DNA of 7,871 nucleotides from an uncultured Treponema sp. (GTDB taxonomy: Bacteria; Spirochaetota; Spirochaetia; Treponematales; Treponemataceae). The notes below the pieces were generated by a model. That model searched no databases. It was not told the origin of the DNA and saw nothing but the letters and a program-made list of their open reading frames with translations. Below, one piece after another: positions 1 through 5,433 of the stretch; position 1 is the stretch's first letter; each line of letters starts with the position of its first letter. The DNA is taken from the NCBI GenBank assembly GCA_947165795.1, contig CAMVBP010000092.1, positions 1-7,871 on the forward strand, written 5' to 3'. The position numbers and the translations under genes are program-made.

Positions 1-3
1 ATT

Positions 4-927
4 TTATTTTCGCTTTGATTTCAGCTTTTTCTTAAGTGAGTCTGTAAGCTCTTTATCGCTAAGGATGATATTGTCAAAAAACCAGCCTTTTAACTCAGGA
101 TTGTAGGACAGTATATAATATTCTTCTCCACTAAAAACAGGAAGCTTCCATAATTCAGAAAGAATTGAATTTGCAGATATGTATTCATTATCATACCTTA
201 CAAAAACAGGAAGTCCATCTATTTTTATGCCTTTCTTAATCTGAAGTCTATGACCATTATAATCTGTTCCAAGAAGTGAAGATCCGGATTCTATAATTAT
301 TGAAACGTTAACTTTTGTTCCCCAGCTGGCTTCATCCGGCTGAATAACAACCTTTGACTTATTTTTTACAATCAGTGAGCGGCATTCTCTCTCGAGCTTT
401 TGTGAAGCAGACTGCGTAAATATCAAATCAAAATCTTCATACAAATTTTCATTAAAAGGATTTAAAAATCGGATTTCATTCATAGAAATCCATCCCTTTA
501 AAGAAGAGTCGTAACAGAACTCTATGTTTGAAACAAAATCTATAAGCTGCTGATTTCCGCTTTTCCAAACTTCATCAAGAGTCATAGGAATTTTTCTGGT
601 GAACACAAGAGTGTCTGAAACGCGAACCTTGTAATACAAATCTATACCTTCTACATGAGTTCCCTGCGAAAGCACCATGTAACCTGCACCATCATTTGCA
701 GCTATGAATTTGCAACCTTTGTCTACAATAATGCTTCCTTGAACAATTGCGTCTGTCATTATAAAGGTTGCGCCTTTTGTAACGTGCAGAGTTTTTCCTT
801 TTGAAATCGTGTTAAATTCTGTTGTAACGGTAAAATCCTTATCGTAAGTACCGCTTAACTCGGCAGCAAAAAGACCTGAGATTCCAACTAACATAAATAA
901 TGAAAATATAAAAATTCTATTACGCAT
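4..927 (-). CDS. Secreted protein of unknown function with a tandemly duplicated module (307 aa)
   Basis: I do not recognise the family. From the ATG at 927-925 the protein opens with a signal peptide: Arg2 and Arg4, a hydrophobic core at about residues 5-18, and a likely cleavage near residues 21-22 (LFAA|E). It is therefore probably exported. The mature part is rich in short beta-prone stretches with two related halves: about residues 64-154 and 208-290. Each runs through an S-I-I-(V/I) strand with a following glycine, a G-(T/I)-x-(V/I)-(E/D)-G turn, an (E/D)-(V/L)-W-K motif, and closes with L-K-G-W plus an N-x-I strand (LKGW at 143-146 and 279-282). The tail is lysine-rich. A longer frame opens at 972, but those 15 extra codons coincide with a consensus promoter and would put non-signal residues ahead of the signal peptide, so I prefer 927. 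No ribosome binding site precedes 927. The stop at 4-6 makes the gene complete. Confidence 0.8.
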   Translation of the reverse strand: MRNRIFIFSLFMLVGISGLFAAELSGTYDKDFTVTTEFNTISKGKTLHVTKGATFIMTDAIVQGSIIVDKGCKFIAANDGAGYMVLSQGTHVEGIDLYYKVRVSDTLVFTRKIPMTLDEVWKSGNQQLIDFVSNIEFCYDSSLKGWISMNEIRFLNPFNENLYEDFDLIFTQSASQKLERECRSLIVKNKSKVVIQPDEASWGTKVNVSIIIESGSSLLGTDYNGHRLQIKKGIKIDGLPVFVRYDNEYISANSILSELWKLPVFSGEEYYILSYNPELKGWFFDNIILSDKELTDSLKKKLKSKRK

Positions 928-934
928 GCTAAGA

Positions 935-963
935 ATTATAAATTCCCAAAGATGAACTGTCAA
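935..963 (-). promoter_or_regulatory. Consensus sigma70 promoter of the secreted-protein gene
   Basis: On the minus strand TTGACA lies at 963-958 and TATAAT at 940-935, separated by exactly 17 bp: a perfect match in both boxes and spacing. Seven bases (934-928) separate the -10 box from the ATG at 927, so transcription should start at or within a base or two of the start codon, giving a leaderless message. This also argues against the longer open frame starting at 972. The start point is inferred, not seen. Confidence 0.85.
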
Positions 964-984
964 ATTAAACATATTCGACTTAAC

Positions 985-1012
985 TTGAACATTATGAATT
1001 GTCTGTTATACT
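985..1012 (+). promoter_or_regulatory. Promoter of the first GNAT gene
   Basis: TTGAAC (985-990) and TATACT (1007-1012) are separated by 16 bp, and a TG one base upstream of the -10 (1004-1005) makes it an extended -10. Transcription would begin near 1019, about 18 nt before the ATG at 1037, leaving room for the GAGG site at 1028-1031. It lies back to back with the minus-strand promoter at 935-963; the two -35 boxes are 21 bp apart. Confidence 0.6.
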
Positions 1013-1036
1013 TTAAAAAAAGTACTTGAGGTAAAA

Positions 1037-1489
1037 ATGAATATAGAATACAAAAAACTTGATGAATCCTATTTAGAAGCTTTTATGGAAACTAGAATAC
1101 GACAGCTTCGAGAAGAAGGTGCCACTGAAGAATTAGATTTAAAGCCTTCGCTCCGAGATTATTACAACCGCCACATGGGAGACGGAACTTTTGTTTCGTG
1201 GATTGCAATGGACGGCGATAAAATTATAGGAACAAGCGGAGTATCTTTTGTAGAAAAGCCGCCTTACTTCAGTAATCCGACCGGAAAAATCGGATTGATT
1301 TCCAGCATGTTCACAGACCCAGGCTACAGACGGCTTGGAATTGCCCGCGAACTTTTATCTCGAGTTGTAAACGAAGCACGCGAATACGGCTGCGGCGTAA
1401 TTCATATTACCGCAAGTGATATGGGCGTGCCCCTTTACTTAAATTTTGGATTTGTAAAAAACGGAAACTTTCTGCAGTATAAACTGTAG
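1037..1489 (+). CDS. GNAT-family N-acetyltransferase (150 aa)
   Basis: This is a single-domain acetyl-CoA-dependent N-acetyltransferase of the GNAT superfamily, probably cytoplasmic; the acceptor is unknown. The acetyl-CoA pyrophosphate loop (motif A) is seen at residues 97-107, Y-R-R-L-G-I-A-R-E-L-L, following the beta-strand pair at 84-94 (K-I-G-L-I-S-S-M-F). Motif B is at 131-139, V-P-L-Y-L-N-F-G-F, where Tyr134 sits at the usual general-acid position. The length of 150 aa is normal. GAGG at 1028-1031 lies 5 bases from the ATG and fixes the start. It is a lone gene, convergent with the flavodoxin gene 10 bp downstream. The family is certain; the substrate cannot be named. Confidence 0.9.
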   Translation: MNIEYKKLDESYLEAFMETRIRQLREEGATEELDLKPSLRDYYNRHMGDGTFVSWIAMDGDKIIGTSGVSFVEKPPYFSNPTGKIGLISSMFTDPGYRRLGIARELLSRVVNEAREYGCGVIHITASDMGVPLYLNFGFVKNGNFLQYKL

Positions 1490-1492
1490 AAA
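1469..1492. terminator. Hairpin spanning the GNAT stop codon, possible bidirectional terminator
   Basis: A 10-bp stem (1469-1478 with 1483-1492, one G-U pair) closes a 4-base ATAA loop and includes the TAG stop at 1487-1489. On the plus strand it is followed by an interrupted T-rich stretch to about 1510. On the minus strand a run of six T lies about 10 bases beyond the stem. It sits at the convergence point of two genes, where a shared terminator is expected, but the stem is AT-rich and the U-tracts are not adjacent, so it may be weak. Confidence 0.35.
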
Positions 1493-1499
1493 ATATTCC

Positions 1500-2024
1500 T
1501 TATTTTATTTCAGCTACAATCGGCGCAATATATTTTTTGTCAGAAATGTCATATGAATGAGAAATCATATCTGCCATTTTTCTGTCAGCTTCTGTTGCGT
1601 CTTTTTTGGATGCAAGCGCTTTTGCAAACATTTTCAAAGCAAATCTTGAAAAGCCGCCCATTCTTTCATAGCTGAGTCCGCCCGGGCAATAAAATAATTT
1701 TACGAGCTTTTTTTCTTCATCCGTAAAAATTTTATCCATTGCAGCTTTAATTTCCGGGCTGTCTGCATCGCTTGCTCCTACGGCAAAAACGATCAGTTTT
1801 TTTCCGGACTGTGCAAGAGGCAGCAGCTGCTTTTTGAACCAGTCTGTTTTTTTGAGTGAGCCCGCCATACACCAGCTTCCGAATACGATTGCCTCATAAT
1901 CAGCAAAGTTGATTTTTCCGGCCTGTTTTAAAGACACACATTCGCAGGAAAGCTCTTCGCTGATCCAGCCTGCATACTGTTTTGTGAATCCAGTCTGACT
2001 GTTGTAAATTACAATTGTTTTCAT
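1500..2024 (-). CDS. Flavodoxin-domain protein (174 aa)
   Basis: This is a small FMN-binding flavodoxin-like protein, probably a cytoplasmic electron carrier or reductase partner. The FMN phosphate-binding loop is at residues 9-15 (S-Q-T-G-F-T-K), right after the first beta-strand K-T-I-V-I-Y. A second strand and FMN loop follow at about 45-55 (A-I-V-F-G-S-W), and a third strand and glycine loop at 77-84 (L-I-V-F-A-V-G). The C-terminal part (111-154, F-Y-C-P-G-G-L to K-M-A-D-M-I) resembles the flavodoxin-domain proteins related to HemG-type protoporphyrinogen oxidases, but I cannot claim that activity. AGGAG ends about 6 bases before the ATG at 2024. The gene follows marR by 41 bp on the same strand and is probably co-transcribed, so it is the likely regulated target of that repressor, perhaps in redox or toxic-compound stress (inference). 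Confidence 0.85.
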   Translation of the reverse strand: MKTIVIYNSQTGFTKQYAGWISEELSCECVSLKQAGKINFADYEAIVFGSWCMAGSLKKTDWFKKQLLPLAQSGKKLIVFAVGASDADSPEIKAAMDKIFTDEEKKLVKLFYCPGGLSYERMGGFSRFALKMFAKALASKKDATEADRKMADMISHSYDISDKKYIAPIVAEIK

Positions 2025-2065
2025 CTTTACTCCTTAACCTCCACGGTAGCGGCGCTGCAGGGAAG

Positions 2066-2527
2066 TCATTTTATATTCCTGAGGTTATTCTCCATAGTTG
2101 AAATTGTTTTAAATACGCTTCGCATTTCTTTTTCGGAAACTCCTTCGTATAATAAATTCATAAACTCCATTTCTTTTTTAGAATATTGTTCCGCAAGCCT
2201 GGCGCATTTTTTTGTGCGGTGAATGCGCTGCTTCCTTTTATCATTTTCATCCTGAATTAAAACGAGCAAATCTTTTTTGCACAGGCTGTCTAAAATCTGT
2301 TTTACATTCTGTCTTGTACAACCCATGGTTTCTGCAAGTTCATTTGCAGTAGGTTCTTCTTCAGGATAAAGATTCAAACATGCCAGAAGAAAAAACTGTT
2401 TGCAGGTAATCTCTTCATAAAAAGAATCGCCTACCGTTTGCAGCCGATTCATAAATGCAAACAGAAGTCCGAACAATCCAAATTGTGGAGGCATAGCTGT
2501 TAAAATCTCTTCGTTTTTAATTCTCAT
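2066..2527 (-). CDS. MarR-family transcriptional regulator (153 aa)
   Basis: This is a winged-helix regulator of the MarR family, which bind palindromic DNA as dimers and usually repress their own operon until a ligand or oxidant releases them. The helix-turn-helix lies at about residues 59-87 (P-T-A-N-E-L-A-E-T-M-G-C then T-R-Q-N-V-K-Q-I-L-D-S-L), followed by the basic wing at 92-105 (Q-D-E-N-D-K-R-K-Q-R-I-H-R-T). Flanking helices at about 13-50 and 110-150 would form the dimer interface. Cys50, Cys70, Cys83 and Cys108 are possible redox sensors, unproven. The open frame extends to a TTG at 2563, but that TTG is part of the -35 box, so I reject it. ATG 2527 gives a leaderless message; ATG 2494 (142 aa, with AGAG 12 bases upstream) is a fallback. 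A 26-bp palindrome at 2526-2551 suggests autoregulation. Confidence 0.88.
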   Translation of the reverse strand: MRIKNEEILTAMPPQFGLFGLLFAFMNRLQTVGDSFYEEITCKQFFLLACLNLYPEEEPTANELAETMGCTRQNVKQILDSLCKKDLLVLIQDENDKRKQRIHRTKKCARLAEQYSKKEMEFMNLLYEGVSEKEMRSVFKTISTMENNLRNIK

Positions 2528-2551
2528 AATATGCAATATATTGCATATTAT
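2526..2551. promoter_or_regulatory. 26-bp perfect palindrome, probable MarR operator
   Basis: The two 13-base halves are exact reverse complements, centred between 2538 and 2539, with core ATGCAATATATTGCAT. The element covers the -10 box, the predicted start point and the first base pairs of the marR start codon. Perfect, AT-rich palindromes of this size at the promoter of a marR gene are typical autoregulatory operators. Its centre is 43 bp from the -35 box of the divergent mntP promoter, so an effect there is possible but not indicated. Confidence 0.8.
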
Positions 2552-2563
2552 TTCATTTGTCAA
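2535..2563 (-). promoter_or_regulatory. Promoter of the marR-flavodoxin operon
   Basis: On the minus strand TTGACA (2563-2558) and TATATT (2540-2535) are separated by exactly 17 bp. Seven bases lie between the -10 and the ATG at 2527, predicting a start at or next to the start codon. The -10 box is inside the 26-bp palindrome, as expected for repression by blocking RNA polymerase. Confidence 0.8.
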
Positions 2564-2580
2564 TTATGAAAATTTAATTG

Positions 2581-2609
2581 TTGACCCGCAGGCTTTTTTC
2601 TGTAATAAT
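2581..2609 (+). promoter_or_regulatory. Promoter of the riboswitch-mntP transcript
   Basis: TTGACC (2581-2586) and AATAAT (2604-2609) are 17 bp apart, with TG at 2601-2602 forming an extended -10; TAATAA at 2603-2608 with 16 bp is an equivalent reading. Transcription should start near 2616, just before the conserved riboswitch sequence. It is divergent from the marR promoter; the -35 boxes are 17 bp apart. Confidence 0.7.
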
Positions 2610-2624
2610 TCAAGAAATTTCTTA

Positions 2625-2765
2625 CATCACTTCCATGGGGGAGTAGCGGGCGTTTTTGCTGCGGCAAAGGCGTAACAAGTCAACATACTGGTTTTGGGTA
2701 TGCGCTTCGGCGGCCTGGTCCTGGCTTGTATTAAATTGCGAGACTCATGATTAAGGACTCTTACT
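2625..2765 (+). ncRNA. yybP-ykoY family manganese riboswitch upstream of mntP
   Basis: The family's conserved landmarks appear in order: GGGGGAGTAGC (2637-2647), GTCAACATACTGG (2679-2691), GGCCTGGTCCTGGC (2712-2725) and GCGAGACTC (2738-2746). A closing stem is possible between CATG 2634-2637 and CATG 2746-2749. Internal pairing includes ACAAG with CTTGT (about 2675-2679 with 2725-2729), CATAC with GTATG, and a CGC-TTCG-GCG tetraloop hairpin. This family binds Mn2+ and turns on Mn-efflux genes (established). The 3' strand runs straight into the mntP ribosome binding site AAGGA (2754-2758), so control at translation initiation is the likely mechanism here, because no terminator hairpin with a U-tract is visible before the ATG. 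Edges are approximate. Confidence 0.88.
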
Positions 2766-3362
2766 ATGGAATGGAATCTTATCTTTTTTGTAAACAGCGT
2801 TCTGCTAGGCGTTGGACTTGCCATGGACGCATTCTCGGTTTCTATCGCAAATGCATTAAATGAATCACAAATGAAAAAAAGCCGCATGTGTTTTATTGCC
2901 GGCGTTTACGCTTTTTTTCAATTTGCAATGCCTATGATCGGCTGGATTTGCATTCACACAATTGTTGAATATTTTTCTAAATTTGAAAAGTTAATTCCAT
3001 GGATTGCACTGGCGCTGCTTTTATGGATTGGCGGCAAAATGATTTGGGAAGCAGTTCACGGCGACAGCGAATGCGAAAAATCAAATGAATGTTTAAAGCT
3101 TACTTTTCTAACACTTTTAATTCAGGGAGTTGCAACCTCAATAGATGCACTTTCGGTTGGATTCACAATTGCAGATTATGGACTTCTGATGGCGTTGACA
3201 TCGTCGCTGATTATTGCCGGAGTAACTTTTGCAATCTGCATGACAGGCCTTTTAATCGGAAAAAAAGCCGGCGACAAACTCGGCTCAAAAGCAACACTCA
3301 CAGGCGGAATTATTCTTGTCTGCATAGGAATAGAAATTTTTGTTAAGGGCGTGTTTTTTTAG
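2766..3362 (+). CDS. mntP: Manganese efflux pump MntP (198 aa)
   Basis: MntP is an inner-membrane exporter that lowers cytoplasmic Mn2+. The protein has about six hydrophobic segments (roughly residues 5-29, 41-64, 74-97, 109-133, 137-163 and 177-196). It also shows the two family repeats, each with a membrane aspartate: G-L-A-M-D-A-F-S-V-S at 17-26 (Asp21) and A-T-S-I-D-A-L-S-V-G at 123-132 (Asp127). Pro56 in the second segment is also conserved. A polar loop at 98-108 rich in Glu, Cys and Asp lies between the halves. The length is close to that of known MntP proteins. AAGGA at 2754-2758 is 7 bases from the ATG. The manganese riboswitch directly upstream confirms the assignment independently. 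No convincing terminator follows the TAG. Confidence 0.95.
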   Translation: MEWNLIFFVNSVLLGVGLAMDAFSVSIANALNESQMKKSRMCFIAGVYAFFQFAMPMIGWICIHTIVEYFSKFEKLIPWIALALLLWIGGKMIWEAVHGDSECEKSNECLKLTFLTLLIQGVATSIDALSVGFTIADYGLLMALTSSLIIAGVTFAICMTGLLIGKKAGDKLGSKATLTGGIILVCIGIEIFVKGVFF

Positions 3363-3393
3363 GGATTCACCTTCGTAAAGCTTTTTCTTCTGT

Positions 3394-3585
3394 CTAATTT
3401 AGGCGCAATAAAGGAATTAGCCTGATTAATTCTGCAAGCAAGTTTTTTGATTCTGACTTTACTTGTGATTTGCCATAAGGAACTGCCGGAGATGAAACCT
3501 TATATAATTCACATAATTTGTCCAGTTTATATTTACATACAATAATTATTTCTGTGTCTTGATTTATAAATAACTTTTTGCTAAT
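3394..3585 (-). pseudogene. Start-less open frame, possible gene remnant (63 codons)
   Basis: Between the TAG at 3588-3586 and the TAG at 3396-3394, the minus strand is open for 63 codons with no ATG, GTG or TTG near its beginning. The translation has protein-like composition: charged and hydrophobic residues alternate as D-T-E-I-I-I-V-C-K-Y-K-L-D-K-L-C-E-L-Y, and the end is helical (S-K-N-L-L-A-E-L-I-R-L-I). I do not recognise it. It could be the 3' end of a gene whose front has been lost, or chance openness in AT-rich DNA. Confidence 0.25.
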
Positions 3586-3587
3586 CT
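3559..3587 (+). promoter_or_regulatory. Possible promoter for a long rsgA leader
   Basis: TTGATT (3559-3564) and TAATCT (3582-3587) are 17 bp apart, giving a start near 3594 and a leader of about 180 nt before rsgA. A second candidate is TTGCTA (3578-3583), 16 bp, TATAAA (3600-3605). A third, weaker one close to the gene is TTGTAC (3720-3725) with ATATTA (3743-3748). None is close to consensus in both boxes. Confidence 0.3.
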
Positions 3588-3606
3588 ATGGATATCTTAT
3601 ATAAAA

Positions 3607-3747
3607 GGAGGTTGAGAAAGATTTATGATTTATTCACATTTTACTAACGCTTCGACCTCCGCTGTTATTGCTTAATGTAAGGCTTATTGCCACCCCCACA
3701 TTTTTGCCTAAGAGCGGAGTTGTACTGGATATCCACGCATGGATATT
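3607..3747 (+). repeat. Set of overlapping inverted repeats before rsgA
   Basis: Helix I: 3607-3616 pairs with 3651-3660 (10 bp including two G-U pairs). Helix II: CTCCGCT 3657-3663 pairs with AGCGGAG 3713-3719 (7 perfect bp). Helix III: 3728-3734 pairs with 3741-3747 around the 6-base loop ACGCAT. Helices I and II share bases 3657-3660 and cannot both form. This layout could be a regulatory leader, or the chance product of one repeated GGAGG/CCTCC motif. No U-tract marks a terminator. Confidence 0.4.
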
Positions 3748-3772
3748 AACTCTTGCATTTTAGGAAATCAAA

Positions 3773-4804
3773 TTGAAAACAAATAATACAATTACCGCAC
3801 GCGTATCCTGCGTGCAGAAAAATCAGTTTACACTTTTACCTTGCGAAGAAGGCAATTGTGTTGTAACCGACGCAAATAAAGAATTGCTCGGAAAGCTTAA
3901 AGGAAAATTTTACAATCTCGGACTGGAGCCGCCGGTTGTCGGTGACTATGTAAAGGTTATTACAAATGAATACGGTGACGCACTGATTGATGAAGTGCTT
4001 CCTCGTGCCACCGTGTTCAAACGTCCTAACCGCAGCGGTCATGCCGAAGGCTTTGTAAAAAATCTTCTGGAAGAAACTATCGTTGCAAACTTTGATTATG
4101 TATTCATTGTTACCTCGCTTAATCAGGATTACAGTGAAAACAGAATTGCACGTTATGTTTCTATCACTCTGAATACCGGAGCAAAGCCTGTTGTAATTTT
4201 GTCTAAGGCTGATTTGTGTGATGACGTTGACCTTAAGGTAGAAATCACTCAGGCAGTTTGTGACAAGGCTGATGTAATTGCAATCAGCTCGCTCACTGGT
4301 TACGGAATTGATAATCTGAAGCCGTATTTGCAGAAAGATAAGACAATTGCTTTGGTGGGTTCGTCGGGTGTTGGTAAATCAACGTTACTTAACACTTTGA
4401 ACGGCGACGACTTGATGAAGGTAAATCACATCCGCGATTCAGACGGAAAGGGACGTCATACCACAACCTACCGACAGTTAGTTAAGTTGGAATGCGGCGT
4501 GTGGATTATGGATACTCCTGGCCTGCGCGAAATCGGTGTGCTCGACATGGAAGACGGAATTGACGAAACCTTCTCCGATATTGTTGAGCTTTTTGATCAG
4601 TGTAAGTTCAACGATTGCTCACACACAAATGAACCTGGCTGCGCTGTTCTTGCAGCGCTTGCAGACGGAACTCTGAGTGAAGAACGCTGGGCAACGTATC
4701 AGCAGCTTCATCACGAAAATGAATGGGGCAAAGCAAAAATGATGCAGATTGCAAAGTTCACACGTGAGTATCAGAAAAACCGATATCAAGGCTGGGATCT
4801 TTAA
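3773..4804 (+). CDS. rsgA: Small-subunit-dependent GTPase RsgA (343 aa)
   Basis: RsgA (YjeQ) is a GTPase that acts late in 30S ribosomal subunit assembly. The three-part structure is visible. An OB-fold lies at about residues 8-78. A circularly permuted GTPase domain follows: G4 as S-K-A-D (144-147), G1 P-loop G-S-S-G-V-G-K-S-T (196-204), G2 around G-R-H-T-T-T (227-232) and G3 D-T-P-G (247-250). A zinc-binding tail carries Cys277, Cys282, His284 and Cys290. Length is normal. The start is TTG at 3773: AGGAAA at 3762-3767 is well placed, the OB-fold begins directly after, and no ATG exists nearby in frame. The G4 motif has Ser where most GTPases have Asn. The gene begins the plus-strand run leading into the drug-modification-like cluster but is itself a housekeeping gene. 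Confidence 0.95.
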   Translation: MKTNNTITARVSCVQKNQFTLLPCEEGNCVVTDANKELLGKLKGKFYNLGLEPPVVGDYVKVITNEYGDALIDEVLPRATVFKRPNRSGHAEGFVKNLLEETIVANFDYVFIVTSLNQDYSENRIARYVSITLNTGAKPVVILSKADLCDDVDLKVEITQAVCDKADVIAISSLTGYGIDNLKPYLQKDKTIALVGSSGVGKSTLLNTLNGDDLMKVNHIRDSDGKGRHTTTYRQLVKLECGVWIMDTPGLREIGVLDMEDGIDETFSDIVELFDQCKFNDCSHTNEPGCAVLAALADGTLSEERWATYQQLHHENEWGKAKMMQIAKFTREYQKNRYQGWDL

Positions 4805-4829
4805 AAAAATTATAAACTAAAAAATCACC

Positions 4830-4848
4830 GGCCGCCTGCAGGGCGGCC
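4830..4848 (+). terminator. GC-rich hairpin between rsgA and the GNAT cluster
   Basis: GGCCGCC (4830-4836) and GGCGGCC (4842-4848) form a perfect 7-bp all-GC stem around TGCAG. Only two T follow on the plus strand, so it is not a classic intrinsic terminator in the direction of the genes; on the minus strand a run of six T begins about five bases beyond the stem. It stops 6 bases before the AGGAGAGG ribosome binding site of the next gene. It may reduce read-through, stabilise the processed mRNA end, or influence translation. Confidence 0.45.
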
Positions 4849-4866
4849 TTACTCAGGAGAGGAAAA

Positions 4867-5433
4867 ATGAAATACAATCAAAAAGTAATTTTGAAAAACG
4901 GAAAGGAAGCTTTGCTTCGGAATGGAGATAAGGCAGACGGTAAAGAAGTTTTTGAAGTGTTTAATCAAACTCATGCCGAAACTGATTATCTTCTCTCCTA
5001 TCCCGATGAAAACAGTTATGATCCTGAACAGGAAGCAAACTTTCTTCACGAAAAAACAAACAGCGCAAACGAAATAGAAATCTTAGCTGTTGTTGACGGG
5101 AAGCTTGCAGGAACGGCAGGATTTGAAGCAGTCGGCAGCAAATATAAACTGAAGCACCGCGCCGAATTAGGAATAAGTATCCTAAAAGAATACTGGGGAC
5201 TTGGACTTGGCAAAGCGCTTATTAATGCATGTATAAAATGTGCAGAAGATGCAGGCTATGAACAGCTTGAACTGAACGTAGTTTCCGAAAACGAACGTGC
5301 GATAGCTTTGTACAAAAGTTTCGGTTTTGTGGAATTCGGACGGAATCCTAAAGGCTTTAATTCACGCACAGCAGGCTTTCAGGAATTGGTTTACATGCTG
5401 CTGGATTTAAAAAAAATTGAGGCAAAAAAATGA
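4867..5433 (+). CDS. GNAT-family N-acetyltransferase (188 aa), first gene of the cluster
   Basis: This is an acetyl-CoA-dependent N-acetyltransferase with unknown acceptor. After an N-terminal acceptor-side region with a long acidic loop (residues 40-55), the beta strand E-I-L-A-V-V-D-G-K-L-A-G-T (71-83) leads to strand 4 and motif A: A-E-L-G-I-S-I-L-K-E-Y-W-G-L-G-L-G-K-A-L (99-118). Motif B is N-E-R-A-I-A-L-Y-K-S-F-G-F (142-154), with Tyr149 as the probable general acid. This arrangement is close to the RimI/ribosomal-protein acetyltransferase branch and to many uncharacterised antibiotic-acetyltransferase-like proteins. AGGAGAGG at 4855-4862 fixes the start. The stop overlaps the next gene's ATG by 4 bases, implying translational coupling with the nucleotidyltransferase and so a shared task (inference). 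Confidence 0.9.
   Translation: MKYNQKVILKNGKEALLRNGDKADGKEVFEVFNQTHAETDYLLSYPDENSYDPEQEANFLHEKTNSANEIEILAVVDGKLAGTAGFEAVGSKYKLKHRAELGISILKEYWGLGLGKALINACIKCAEDAGYEQLELNVVSENERAIALYKSFGFVEFGRNPKGFNSRTAGFQELVYMLLDLKKIEAKK

Larger units (their letters stand above)
3363..3772. other. 410-bp gap between mntP and rsgA
   Basis: No intact gene is visible on either strand. The left half contains a start-less minus-strand frame that reads like a decayed coding end (3397-3585) and a small AT-rich hairpin (GAATTA 3414-3419 with TAATTC 3427-3432). The right half holds a possible promoter near 3559-3587, a strong AAGGAGG site (3605-3611) not followed by a substantial gene, and three overlapping or adjacent inverted repeats up to 3747. 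Its 16-codon frame (3625-3672) is too short and weakly supported to call a gene. No known riboswitch or tRNA was recognised. Confidence 0.6.

Noticed and set aside
2528..2563. TTG at 2563 as the marR start
   Set aside because: The TTG belongs to the TTGACA -35 box, and the following codons run through the -10 box and operator; it has no ribosome binding site.
2627..2887. 86-codon minus-strand open frame
   Set aside because: It covers the manganese riboswitch and the start of mntP in antisense; the plus-strand reading explains all the conservation seen.
3625..3672. 16-codon leader peptide M-I-Y-S-H-F-T-N-A-S-T-S-A-V-I-A
   Set aside because: AAGGAGG is 13 bases from the ATG, longer than usual, and the codons show no run of one amino acid that would suggest classic attenuation. 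It is mentioned only as part of the leader finding.
4830..4848. Strong intrinsic terminator ending the rsgA transcript
   Set aside because: The stem is good, but only two T follow in the rsgA direction, so efficient intrinsic termination is not supported; kept only as a low-confidence terminator-like hairpin.
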